Assembly: GCA_002914845.1 (NCBI GenBank)
Contig: JXTC01000136.1
Coordinates: 502,663 to 566,662 of the forward strand
Length of the DNA: 64,000 nucleotides
Direction: 5' to 3'
Source: Trema orientale
Lineage: Eukaryota; Streptophyta; Magnoliopsida; Rosales; Cannabaceae
Program-made: the position numbers and the translations under genes
Shown: positions 36,611 to 48,599 of the stretch, piece by piece
How the letters are laid out: every line of letters starts with the position of its first letter
Position numbering within the stretch: position 1 is the first letter of the stretch
The notes under the pieces: generated by a model
What the model saw: only the letters and a program-made list of their open reading frames with translations
Told to the model about the DNA's origin: nothing
Database searches by the model: none

Positions 36611-39600
36611 AAAAATAAAAAAAAAACTCAAGCCCATTTGCATATGGTAACATGCGTCGTCAGGGGACCATAGATTTGTGGATGGCGACGACTGTTATTA
36701 GAGGTTGAGCTTTTCAAGGATAGATATGACAAGTGTTATGTACCTCACAAATTTCCACGGAATGATTTCCCAGTGGTATTATATATATATATATAACTTA
36801 TCTTCCCATCATTTCATTTTTTTTCCTCCCACTTTTAATTAAATTTTATTCTTTTGTTGTTTTAAGTTGTTTGTTATTTTGGGTTCCTTGAAAAAAAAGC
36901 TAATAATAATCAGAACAAAAAAAAGCATCTTAATCGGTCTTATCCAATCTTACCGGCAGATTCTCGGTTCTGCCTTGTCTGATCAACTCAGTCTTTCTGC
37001 CGTTTATGTCGATGACAGTTTTGTTGTTGATTCCAAGCATTAATCAAAGGAAAACTATCACAAGATATCTCTTTTAAGTTTTAAAATACGCACTTTATCT
37101 TTCTGTTCTTAAAATGCCAACAAATATTTCATGAGTTTTGCAAATCAAATCAGAATTATATCTAGTTTTGGTTGACTACACTTCGTAAAATGTATGGAAA
37201 TTTTAAATTTAAGTTTAGATGACTTGATTAATTAATAATCCAAAAAAAAAACTAACTTAAAGAACATTTGGAATCAAATTTTGTGAGATTTGGATATAGC
37301 GAATAAGAATATTATTGGTAATTCGATAGATTTGGTAAGCAAAAAATATGTCCAGGATACATTTGATTGGATCTATAAAACGAAAGAAATACTTCTGACG
37401 TTTCAAAAACAAATGGATATATTTAGGTACTTCATTTTCATAAGAGAGAGAATTATTACTTTGTGAGATGTTTATAGTATGTTTCTCGCATTAATAATCA
37501 CTCTATAGGGGTGTTGCATACCTCCAACCCCAATGATATTTTGATGTTCTAGCGCATTCTTATAAACCATGATTCTGCTTTTGTTATTGTTTGTCTTTTT
37601 CCTGTAAATTCCATTTCCAATTCTTGTTGAGTACAATGTTAATCCCCTTGAATAAATAATAATAATAATAGCAATTACGTGTTTGAATAAACAGTTTAAG
37701 AGCTTATACGATAATAATAATAACAATTACGTCTTTGAATTAAGAGGTTTACAGCAATTACAGAATTGCATATCTGTACTTTCATGTCTTGTCTGTTTAG
37801 CTTAATATATGAGTAATGAGAAAACGACAACCATGTAAATTCCAAAGCAAGCAAACTACCCAGGTTTCAGCACACCGCAGAGGCGAAACTAACTTTGATG
37901 GACCATTACAATAAATAAAAATAATGCTGTTAATATCAATTTTAGCTTGAAGATCACAATATTAAATATTTATTAGCCGCATCATCAGCCCATATGAAAT
38001 TCACTAAAGTGATATTCTTTATTGGTATTTGATGTGATGTGGATGACTGGGTAATTATAATAATCAATATTCTATTGACAAGTTTAATGAGAAGGACCCA
38101 CTAACCATGTGGGAATCCATTACTGAACCAAAATGCCAACTGTATTTATTTTCAATTATGGCAAACAAACACGAGTCTTCTTCTGGTGGAATGTCGATGA
38201 CAAAAAGCAGGACAACTAAGCCAAATTGTATATATAGTTAATCATTGACTACAATATTCCATTCTATTATTTGGATATTTCAGTAAATGGTGTAACCACG
38301 CATAATATCTTCCTTGTTAATTAAACCATGGATCACGAATTTTATTATTTTACAGAATTTTTTTAATAAGACATTATTTTACCGAATATATAACAGAATA
38401 ACGATTATGAGGAATGTTAAATACATCATTTTTATTACTTTTTTTTACACTCTTCAATTTTACGATTTAACAGAATTTTCTTATCTAGTTTAATATTTTA
38501 ATAATATAGTAAATCAAAATAAAATCTACGAGAAACAGTGAGATTGAAATTGTGCAAAAGAAAGCGTAAAAGTGAGCATCTAGTATTTTTTTTTTTTTTG
38601 AAAGATAGTATTCTTAACTACTATAGTATATTTTATCCATTTTCATTTTTTTTTAAATCCGACTATTCTAAACTTATTTTATAAAAATAATGTTAGAAAC
38701 AAAAGTAATTGCATGTTCCATAATGCGACAAATTCTAGTGGCGCACAAGTAGGCACACTGAATCAAATTCCGTTCCCTTCTAGTGGCTTGTATCGCCTTT
38801 CTTTAAAAAACAAAATAAAATACCAAAAAAAAATACGTAGCATTTTTTTTAAGGGAAAAAAATACCTAGCTCCTCCTTTGAAAATAATAGTTATAATAAT
38901 AAATCTAGCCACTCATCAAATTATCAATATATGTTTTTATCTTTCCATTTTGCTTTATCTTCTTATATGTTGTAGTAATAAACTTAGAACGGATCCCTAA
39001 ATTAGTGGCGCACAAGGAGACTCTAAATCTAAACGAAATTGGAACTTTTTATTCATTTTGTTTAGGATAATTTTTTCAAAGAAAAATATATATTTAAAAA
39101 AAAAAACTGGCATGTAATCGCACAAAAATTATGGTTCAAATTTGAAACATGTTTTGTTGATTTTATGATAGTGACTCAAAGACCAAAGCCAAATATCTTG
39201 ACAATATTTATCTGCTAGAAGCAAAGAAATATGAGGCAGGGGAAGTATTTATCACCCTCAATTCAAAAGTTAAAAAATACAAACTAAAAAAGGGCTCCAC
39301 AAGTGTGTACTCCAAAAGTGTGTATGTTATTTAATTTTTCTCTGTTATTAATATTTTCATGAAAAATAAGAGACTTTCACAAGTGTATAGCTTTGTCCAG
39401 GGCGTGCCAAGTACCTAGTATGATTATAGAGTCTAGTAATTATATGATTTTAACACCAACTTCTAATCCACCTAATCAATTTAAAACCAACTTTTTGTAT
39501 AGCTATGGAACATCAATCAATTTAACACCAACTTCTAACCCACCCAAGTAATTGTATGAGTTTAAAACTCATTCTTCGTCATATATCACTTTGAAAAGTC

Positions 39601-40190
39601 TCCGATTTCATAACCCACAAAACTAATTATTCGAACCGTAATCAAATGCTTATAAACCAAACATAAACTTCTCTTTCTTTGAAAGGCAAATAATACACTA
39701 TTGATTACGTCATTATCAACTATAATTATCTTTAATGAAGTAGGTTAATTTTTTTATGGTACACATTAAAGTAAATAATTTAACGTCGGAAAGTTGTTCG
39801 ATTATACCAAAATATGTAACATAACTTTGGGTTATTCAAAATTCCTCGTACAGATCTAGAAACGTAGTCAAATGAAAAGCATAAATCGAATGAAATTTCA
39901 AGACTCCGTGAAAGTAAAGCTCGATTATGGCTAAAAAAATTCATCAATTTAATAAATTTAAATCCATTTCCTCGGATACCTTATTAAAAAATTTCAGCAC
40001 AAAAAAAAAACAAAATTAAAATTGTATAATAATCATCAGAGCAAGAACTCACATATTTACTATAAATAAAAACAATAACAATAATAATAAAAATAAAAAT
40101 ATTAATCAAACCATAGAAGAGATCTACGAATCACATATGTAATAATGTTCTGTGAGACCACAAAACCCCCCAAAATAAGCAAAACCCCTA
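36611..40190. other. intergenic DNA with simple repeats
   Basis: No gene recognised. Contents: the 3' untranslated region of the DUF1639 gene (to about 36.9 kb); a short duplication of an (AAT)n plus GCAATTACGT segment at about 37656-37735; and two short copies of AACACCAACTTCTAA at 39450 and 39521 with similar surroundings. The rest is AT-rich sequence. Confidence 0.5.
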
Positions 40191-40348
40191 CAAACCCATA
40201 ACCAACTGGGCACCATATAGCATAAGAATATCCCTAAAAATAAAGGCAAAACCCTAAAAAAAACCAAACAAATACGAACCCAAACCGCTCTACACCACCA
40301 CCACCATTCATACTCATAGAAATGCCTTCAAACCAAAAAAACTCTATC

Positions 40349-40552
40349 TCAAACCCTAACCGCGGAACCGAAGACGAGAGCGACGAGAGCAGCCAGGCAA
40401 GCGGAGAGGAATGAGGGCGAGATCGCGGAGGCAGGAGAGGCGGGGCTGGGCGCCGGAGCTTCAGCTGCATGGGCGGCTCCGACGACGGAGAGGACAGTGA
40501 CGATCACCGCCATGAGAACGATCAAGGAAGCATTTGAGGAGAAGGCAGCCAT
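40349..40552 (-). CDS. arabinogalactan peptide (short GPI-anchored AGP)
   Basis: An intronless 67-residue precursor. Residues about 1-29 form a signal peptide ending in VVGAAHA. A very short mature core AEAPAPSPASPASA follows; its Ala-Pro and Ser-Pro pairs are the sites hydroxylated and decorated with arabinogalactan in this family. The hydrophobic tail (FLSACLAALVALVFGSA) is the GPI-anchor signal that is replaced by the lipid. Length and layout match the AG-peptide class of 60-75 residues. The ATG has the plant-like context CCAATGGCTGCC. The product would sit on the outer face of the plasma membrane or in the wall. The only nearby genes are more than 3 kb away. Confidence 0.88.
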   Translation of the reverse strand: MAAFSSNASLIVLMAVIVTVLSVVGAAHAAEAPAPSPASPASAISPSFLSACLAALVALVFGSAVRV

Positions 40553-40681
40553 TGGAGAATGCTCGAGCTTTTTCTGCTTCTTCTTTACGAGTTTTTCTCG
40601 TTAGGGTTTCAGATATTTTTGAGAAGGAAAACTGAAAGGAAGAAATTTGAGCAGACGAAGTAATGTGGGTGCCGGTGAGTC

Positions 40682-40692
40682 CGTATATATAG
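40682..40692 (-). promoter_or_regulatory. TATA box of the arabinogalactan peptide gene
   Basis: On the minus strand CTATATATACG lies about 130 bases before the ATG, within a CT-rich region. It suits a leader of about 100 bases. Confidence 0.55.
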
Positions 40693-41164
40693 AGAGAGAG
40701 GGAGAAGAGAATATGTGTGTGAGAGAAGGATTCGGGTAGAGCGGGCAGCTGCCCGTATGTACAGGCTGGCAGGGAGGAGCAACAGCTGGTTTGTTTTTGG
40801 GCCCACTGATTCTTTTTTTTTTTTGACCTTTTAATTTAATCCACGCGCACGCGACGTGTTTTCTCCAAAAGGAAATATATTAATTTTTTAAGGCCGGAAC
40901 TAAATTTCACCCCCAAAACGTGGCGCGCTCGCCAAGTTGTGTTGGGAAGAAAGGAAAGAAAATTGGAGGAAACTAGAAGGGGAATTTACACTTAAAGAGT
41001 CTATTAAATCTTTATGATGAAAAATAAGACTCATTCATTAATGTTTTCAAAATAATTCTAATTGTCATGTCACATATGTAAAATTAATTAGATAACCTAT
41101 TTTTTTTAACAAATTTCAAACTACTTTAGCTGTCATCACCAATCTTGATCCTTACTCTAGCGGC

Positions 41165-41430
41165 GGCGCCTCCGCTCGATTATGGTCGAACTTATTCGGC
41201 CATCTCTTTCGGTTGTTCCGATCATTTTTCGATCGGTGGCCAGAAAATTTCGACCCCGGTCGAATATTTTCGACTGAGGTCGAAGACGCCGGTCGAAATT
41301 TTCGATCGACTGGCATTCGACCATAGTCGAAAAATTTCGACCCGGATCGAACATAGTCGGTTGTCTTCCCCGCGCCACCTTCGTCACTTTTGATTTTTTC
41401 GACTTGGTCGAAAATTTCAACTAGTGTCGA
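41165..41430. repeat. TCGA-rich cluster of short inverted motifs
   Basis: About sixteen TCGA tetramers occur within 265 bases, mostly as GGTCGAA, TTCGACC or ATTTTCGA, in both orientations. The patch is GC- and CpG-rich compared with its AT-rich surroundings. No open frame looks like a protein. It resembles the subterminal motif arrays of large plant DNA transposons, but no terminal repeats were found. Confidence 0.5.
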
Positions 41431-41682
41431 GTCAAAGATGATTTTGGAACTCCGAAATATTCATTAAATGACATGGCAATAAAAAATCCTACTTTTGTAA
41501 ATGGTTTATAAATTGTTCCTTTTTTCATCACATGTATTAAAAATGGTCAAAATTGTTAATTCCCCTAGGTATGGCAGTATAATCCACGGCTACGGGTATC
41601 TGTGATTATTCGATCTGAACGAAAAAAACTGCTGAAGCTGAGAAAATGAACGGGGCGGGTAATAATAGTGTGGGGGAGGTAT

Positions 41683-42126
41683 TAACATAATCTGCACTGT
41701 AGCCGTCCAATATATGTATTCATATAAAAAAAAATTATTACACATATATATTTATTTAACTTTACATTATTTATATTCTTTATATCTTTGTTAAAATAAT
41801 GAGTTTGGAAAGTTATATGTACTTATATATTTAAATTTTAAAGTTTGAAAATTATTAGTATATTGTTTTGTTAATTATGAAAAAGATTTAATATTTTCAT
41901 CTTAACATAATCCGCACCGTAGACGTCCGATATATGTATTCATATAAAAAAAAATTATTACACACATATATATTTATTTAACTTTACACTATTTATATTC
42001 TTTATATCTTTGTTAAAATAATGAGTTTGGAAAGTTATATATACTTATATATTTAAATTTTAAAGTTTAAAAATTATTAGTATATTATTTTGTTAATTAT
42101 GAAAAAGATTTAATATTTTCATCTTA
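41683..42126. repeat. tandem duplication of a 220-bp unit
   Basis: Unit 1 (41683-41902) and unit 2 (41903-42126) both start TTAACATAATC and run through GATATATGTATTCATATAAAA-like sequence to AAAAAGATTTAATATTTTCATC. They differ at only about a dozen positions by eye. The copies are directly adjacent, so this is a recent segmental tandem duplication in AT-rich DNA. Confidence 0.9.
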
Positions 42127-45100
42127 ATTTTTTTAATATCTTATTATTATCAATTGGTAATGGGTAACATAATTTTTTCCGTTTTCTATTGGTTAATATC
42201 CACACCGTTCCCGTATTTAAAAGAATGGTTAATGAGGTGAGTATTTTATTGTGACTGACTTTCAGGGATGAGGATAGTAATTGAAAAACTATCCCTGATC
42301 CGCTCCGTTGCTATTCCTAACAAACAAAAGTCACATACATAATAATACGTCATATATTTTTCACTAATTATATACATGTGGTCCAGTTTTAAAAAACCTG
42401 AGTGTATGAAATGCATGCGACATTTGTGTAGTTTTTGTATGTAAATTATGTATGTGTTTTAAGATATATTTGTAAAATTTCTTCGAATTTTTTATAATAA
42501 CAAAAAAAATTTGCAATTTAATTATGTTTGTATTCGACCACCCATATCATCAAAATTAGGAAAATTAATTGAAATAACATAATTACTTTTTTTGAAAAGA
42601 AACATAATTACCTTTAGTAAACTGAAAAATTAGATATGAAATAAATCTAAATATTATCTATACTAATTTCAAATTAACATTTCAATTTTTTTAAATGATC
42701 TTAAAATGATAAAATAGTTTCCAAACAAATTTTTATGTATTCAAATACAAAATAAAATTGTAATATAAATCTAAATTTATTATCCACTAATTTTTGTTAT
42801 TTATCTTCCCTTTTTGATATTCCTATCTCATATTCAAGTAGTTCGATTTGATGGATATTGAGGCGTTGTCCTCCACTTTTTCCATTTAACCACAAATCTC
42901 TCCTACGATCCTTCCAAGCCTTAGTGTGCCATATTACGACACCGTTTTGCTTTACATAAGCTTAATGAACGGCCTTTTCGTAGGAGTCAAAAGAATATAT
43001 TCCGGGGCGCGTTTCTTGCACGCAGTACAATTCGCGCATTAAAAACTTGCCCTTCTTTAGCGTCGTGGTGGTTCCTTTGGTGATCAAAACGCTGCCATCC
43101 GCGCGTGCATGCACGCTGACTTGAAGGAATTTATCAAAGCCAAAGGACCTAGCCAGATAGGGAAGTACTTAATTAATTTTTTAACTAATTAAATTTTTCT
43201 CAGATGGAAGAAGATTGATTATTTTTCCTTTTTTACTTTTATTTCGATTTTTTGGTTTCTTAATAGGTAAGTGATTCATTTTGAAATTTCTTTTTAACTT
43301 ATTATTTTTTCTCAGATGGAAGAAGATTGATTTTTTTTTTTTCCTTCTTCTTTTTAATTTTTTGGTTTCTTAACAAGTAAGTGATTCATTTTGTTCTCAA
43401 TTTTGAGAGGGGAAAAAAAAAAAGAAAGAAAAGAAAAGGGGAGTGAATAATAATTAAATTGACATAGATAACAGTGGGTGTTTTAATTTGCGGTAATCAG
43501 GGGAGATATGAGTGATTCTTTGGTGGGGCCCACCGGTTTACCAACCCGTGAGATGCAGGTTCAGCCAACAAAATGTTGACACGTCTGAGTCTGGCGAAAA
43601 GGGCAGCTTGTTTAATGGGAAGCAACAGATATGACAGGTGTCTGGTGGGAAATGGGTACTTTGATTTCTCTGATTATTATTTTTTATTCATTTATTAATT
43701 TCAATATGCGTTTCCAGAACATTCGTTTCGCACCCATGGCATGACCAGCGCAACGAGAAACAGTAGGTATTTCTTTTCTTTTTTATTTATACCCATCTAT
43801 TTATAGATATTTCCTTTTTTTTAAGCCGTTGGATAGATCCAATAGCTATTATAATTTAGGTAGTTAGAAAAAATAAAAATAAAAATTTATTATTTAATAT
43901 TTTTTTCTTTATTTTTTACCATAAAAGACATGCCTAATTGATTTTAATTAAACAAAACAATATAAGTTAAAAAAATACTTATTAAATTAGTGCTCAAAAT
44001 ATATATATATATTAATTCATTTAATTTACGAAAATACCCTTTCTTGATATTTTTATGATTATTTATCATAATATGTATGTGACCTGACCTCTGTCCTTTA
44101 ATAAATTCTACAATCCAATCATTAATTACCCCTATTGAAGGGCCAGGGGTCATTCCCACGAAGAACTTTGTCCCGTGAGCTCTATTTCTTTGGGAATGAG
44201 AATTTTATTCGTCAACTTCGTCTAATTTGCTTCCGGTTTTCATTTGTCCGTATAAACGAGAGTCAATTACTAAAATATGTTTTTAAGAGTAATTAGTGGT
44301 GAATTACATTTTCTAAAAATCCCAATATGTAAAATATCTTCATTGTATTCTATCTTCACTGTATTTACTATTACATTTTCAGAACATGTATTCAATTTAA
44401 TTCGAAATTTTTTTTAACCCATCCACTGATTAAATTTTCGATGCCAAATTTAGAAGTCCATATAAGGAAATTATTATTTTCTGTCAGTAAAATAATAATA
44501 TATGGTAAGGTGCTTAAAGAAATTGACAACTTAGGAACTAACTGAATCCGATTGAAAATTTTACAAAAAGTAGATATAAGAGATACATGTATAAAACTAC
44601 AAAAATTGAATAAATGTATACATTCTCTTCGAAAAGAATGAATATATACATACATAATCTTTTATGTATACAAAATTATAATATGGATTGGTTTTTGGAT
44701 GAAATACTTATAAATTCAAAAAATGCATCCTAGCTAAAGAAGTGCGATTTCGAGTTATCACATTTGGTAAATTGAATTGAATCTTTGTGCAGATTTTGAA
44801 CATCCTAAAAATAAAATTATAAATTATACAAAACATATGTTCTCCTAAAAAATTGAATGAGAGTACTTTAAATTGTGTCAGATTTAGTACTGCTTAATTG
44901 AATGAGAAATTTGTGGTATCTCAATAATCAGTATACAATAATAACATTCAAACTCATAAAATAGTAATGAATTATTTCTACTCTGGATACAAAAAATGAG
45001 TACATAATTGCCCTATCTAAACTGTGGAGCTGGTCCTCTGTACATCAAGTAATGTTGGGAACAACAAAGAAAGCATGAACTAGAAAAATACTCAAAGTAA

Positions 45101-45202
45101 AAGTACAGCCAAGTTAGCTTACACACAAGCGTATATTCACTTTCTCAAGACTCATGTTCAGCTCAAGCTCTCTAATTGCTTCTTGATTTTTTATTTTTTT
45201 TT
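42127..45202. other. intergenic DNA, no gene seen
   Basis: Mostly AT-rich. A less AT-rich patch at 42850-43160 and another at 43490-43760 contain ACGTG-like and GGGCCCACC motifs but no convincing exon. An imperfect tandem duplication lies at 43197-43400 (listed separately). The last few hundred bases are the 3' flank of the GT14 gene. Confidence 0.45.
43197..43400. repeat. imperfect tandem duplication (about 110 bp)
   Basis: TCTCAGATGGAAGAAGATTG occurs at 43199 and again at 43311; each is followed by a T-rich stretch, TTTTTTGGTTTCTTAA and AAGTGATTCATTTTG. The two units differ by small indels. Confidence 0.8.
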
Positions 45203-47718
45203 TCAGTAGCCCAAAACCTTAGTCGATATATGCAACAGAGGCTCCAAAGCACTCGGAGCAAACTTTCTTGCAAAAAGATAACACATTGTAGAGTTGTTAT
45301 TATTGTATGTGCAATGCTGACCTCCAAAAACTCTTGCGAAAAACTCCTCCCTTATGTCTGATCCGCCAAAGGTTGCCGGGTGAGCTCCACCCCTCGACCA
45401 GTCCACCCAAGTGATACTTCTATTTGCCAAGAGATTGCCTGCCTCAATGGTTAGCATCGTTGGGAAATAGTGCTCGTCCACATAACAAGCCGGTCTGCAG
45501 AACTTTTCGAATTTCGGATAAAATTTTGTGTCTTGAACGATGTTTGTGGCAAGCTTCCGGTTAACTTGGAACCACTGGGACCCTTTACGCCACTGTGTAA
45601 TGTTCACCTCAGGTGCCATGTTTTCATTGTAGCGTCCTCTCCCATATGGCCCTGGATCATCGAATGCCCCAGTGAAACTGTACTTGGATTTCGCTATGTA
45701 GTGGTATATGATGCTGAAATTGTAGAGAGGAATGCATGATTCAGAAAGAAGAATGAACCACTCGTTGGAGATATCGAGTAGTGCATTGGCGAGAAGTCTT
45801 CTCTCAGCATCACACATGCTCATCCTTCCCCACTCTGAGACCTATTGTGGAACAAAACCAACCAGATCATCAATTTTAAAGTGACTCTGTGAACTGTGAG
45901 CAGAAGAAAGAAAAATGGGAGCCAGAAGAACAATTCAAATTCATGTTCAAAACTGGTGTGACTATTAAACAGCAGCATCATTTGAATTACAGAGAATGAA
46001 GAGAGATAACACAAGCATGTTGAATAACTTTAAAATTTCCAGTTGAAGATGCACGTAGGTAGCCAGATTAATAGGACAAAGTAACAAACAGTTAGATACT
46101 GATAAATTTTGCCGCCAAAACCAATGAAGATATAACTCTCAATTGACAAGGCTACCAAAAGATGATGACCCATGTGCCTAATGACCATTATCATTCTGTT
46201 TTTGAGAAGTATACTTCGTTAGTAGAAAACTACTTTCTGGTCAAAGTCAAAAAATTTAGAAAGTCATAACTAAGGAACTAGGAACTAAAATCTAGGAACA
46301 AAACTTTGCTAACTCAAAACAGACAGTTTTATCCCAAGGCTGTGTCCTTCATCACCATGATTCTTAGAAGAAACACCAAACAAAATCAGCACTCTCCGCT
46401 ACTTGCTCCAGACAACACACATGTACATGCTTGCACCATCATGCTTACATGAAGAATGTTATCATTCTTCCTTCATCACTTTAAAAATAACTAACTCTAA
46501 AAATTCAAAAAAAAATTGTTCCCCCAATCAGCTGTGGATATTTGTGATTACCAATTTCAGCGAAGACTAAGCAACCTATAGAAAACTAGTGGCATACAGA
46601 AAAGACGTGGAAAAACAGTGAAATTGAGTTGGTCCCCGTCTCCTCATATTTCAATGGCAACTTATGCAAGATTTCAGGGTACTATCACATGTTAGTTGTT
46701 ACAATAATATTCAACCTGAAAGAACAGGATTCCCTAACTTTACTTGTATAAGAAAACAGGATCTTCTATAACAACAAATCACCACTCACACAGCTCAACA
46801 AAAAGCATTCGCCACCCTCTCTCCAAAATAGCTGTTCACCAGCTACCAACCGAGTTATGTACACAACCAGTTCTTAGATTATACCAACAGACAAGATCAT
46901 TCATAAGCAAAATCAAATAAACCTTAACTAAGAGCCATAAGTGGTAAAATTGAAAACATTCCAACAGGTCAGCAACAGGAAAGGCAGGAAACAAAAGAAG
47001 AAGAGAAGAATCTACAAGTGCCTCAGTATTTAACATGATGAAAACTGAAAACACACATTGTATACATTGATAACTCGAACTCAAGTAACAAATTTTATGG
47101 CTTCTATTAAAATCATCATTAACTTGTATTCAAAAAAGCCTTTTTAGCAAAACTTGTGCACTCATAAATTGAGAAACACGTAATATCTAGGGGCAATACC
47201 TGACTGGGAATATGTCTCCCGTGAAAAACTGATGAAGTGGGAAACCTGGGCTCAAATGATGGCAGTGAATGGACATAAATCGAATATAGCCCTTCATGCC
47301 CTTTAAGAAACTTCTCCCAAAGAGGTGCTAGTGGCATTGGCCCCTTAGTCAAGAACATAAATGCAATCTTTGGAACCCTCTTGAAAGGATATTTTCTTAT
47401 TCTAGGCACAAAAGATGCTCTCCACAACAGCTGTTCATCATTCATCGTGTGGATCAAATTCGATGGCGGCCTAATCCATTGTTCCAAACCATTTGGCTCC
47501 TCATAACATGGCTGGAAACCAGACCTGACGGTATCCACCACGGAATTGATCCCAAAATGCCGAATAGCGTATATGCTAATAACAGCAAACGTGGCACACG
47601 AAGCTACAAATAACACAAGTAACTGAACCAGCCTCAGAGGCAGTGCCTTAAATTGATTTGTCCTGCTTACGGCCCCAGGGTCCTTGCTTTCCTCTAAAGG
47701 CACGACCCTTTGTTGCAT
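45203..47718 (-). CDS. GT14 family glycosyltransferase (DUF266, core-2/I-branching type)
   Basis: A plant member of the family named after core-2/I-branching beta-1,6-N-acetylglucosaminyltransferases; plant substrates are mostly unknown, with wall glycans suspected. Two coding exons on the minus strand: 47718-47200 and 45841-45203, giving 385 residues, the usual size. I place the start at the ATG of [10 protein letters not shown] because the open frame upstream of it lacks an ATG. It is a type II Golgi-style protein: short cytosolic tail, one membrane anchor (residues about 28-52, [20 protein letters not shown]), then the lumenal domain. Family motifs are [21 protein letters not shown] near 117-137 (cited in part), [21 protein letters not shown] (202-215), [46 protein letters not shown] (about 319-332) and [13 protein letters not shown] near the end. 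No disruption seen. Confidence 0.92.
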
Positions 47719-48545
47719 CCTGCTATTAAAACACTCCACCGAAAAATCTAACTTCTGGGTATTCTTCTTTCAGTTAAATCAAATCTTCGGCTTCGAAAAT
47801 GTTCCAAAATAACAGAACTCTTAACAGTTACCGACTTTCCCCTGATTAGCAAAAAACCCGGGTTCCAGAATTTCAAACTACATCATTGAAAGCGGAAAGT
47901 TCATGCGAAGTTTACCATAATGGGATTTGAACAACTCAGTTATCTGCAACAACGAAATCCCATCTTGATAAGATAGATCTAAAGCAATACTGAAGTACCC
48001 AATAAGTAAATTCAAAAAATAAACACAAGAATCTAATCAAATACTCAAAAGGGGTATTAATAAACCAGAGCTCAGAAGAAGAACAAGGCAAGATCAGAGA
48101 GTTCCGAGTAAAATACAGCAGACGGGCCTATGGCACACATATAATAATATGGACAGTACAAAAAAGTTGGAGAGCTTGAAAATACCTGAATGGTTGAACT
48201 TGCAAGTGAGAAAATGGATCCTTAATTTAACAGCTCCAGCTGGATTAACGCAAGATATATGCACCTACAAAATAAACAGTGAGGGCTGACAGAAGAAAAT
48301 GGTTTGGTTGGTCAGAGAGAGACTTGGGAAATAGTGCAAAGCTTTAAATTTAAAAAAAATTGAAAATCCAAAAGAGTGGGGAGATCTTGAAAGTGTGCGT
48401 TGTATTGTGAGATTTAAGAAATTTTTTTAGGTTATAAGATCTCTCTTGCGAATCTGAACCCGTATAAGAATGAATGAATGAATGTCTTTCTCCACAACAA
48501 ACAAGGGTGTGTGAGAGTGAACGGTTGGCTTTGTCGGGTATCCTC
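47719..48545 (-). other. 5' leader of the GT14 gene, probably with leader introns
   Basis: On the minus strand a donor CATTCAG|GTATTTTC near 48187 and an acceptor TTGTTGCAG at about 47946 would frame a leader intron of about 240 bases; another acceptor, TTTTGTAG, lies near 48266. TATA-like GCATATAAG at about 48572-48580 and TTTTTATATC at about 48589-48598 are candidate core promoter elements. Inferred from signals only. Confidence 0.35.
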
Positions 48546-48599
48546 TTCATTAGTGGTCGGCCAAGCACTATCTTATATGCAAAAGAGATATAAAAACCA

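Noticed and set aside
40234..40470. Second minus-strand frame overlapping the arabinogalactan peptide
   Set aside because: It is out of frame with the AG peptide and low in complexity; the 67-residue frame has signal peptide, AP/SP core and GPI tail.
41165..41430. CRISPR-like array or regulatory operator cluster
   Set aside because: The repeats are short, irregular and in both orientations, and the genome is a plant's; no spacer periodicity exists.
47719..47739. Upstream extension of the GT14 protein by seven residues
   Set aside because: The extension begins with GTG, not ATG; the first in-frame ATG is at 47718 and gives the usual family length.
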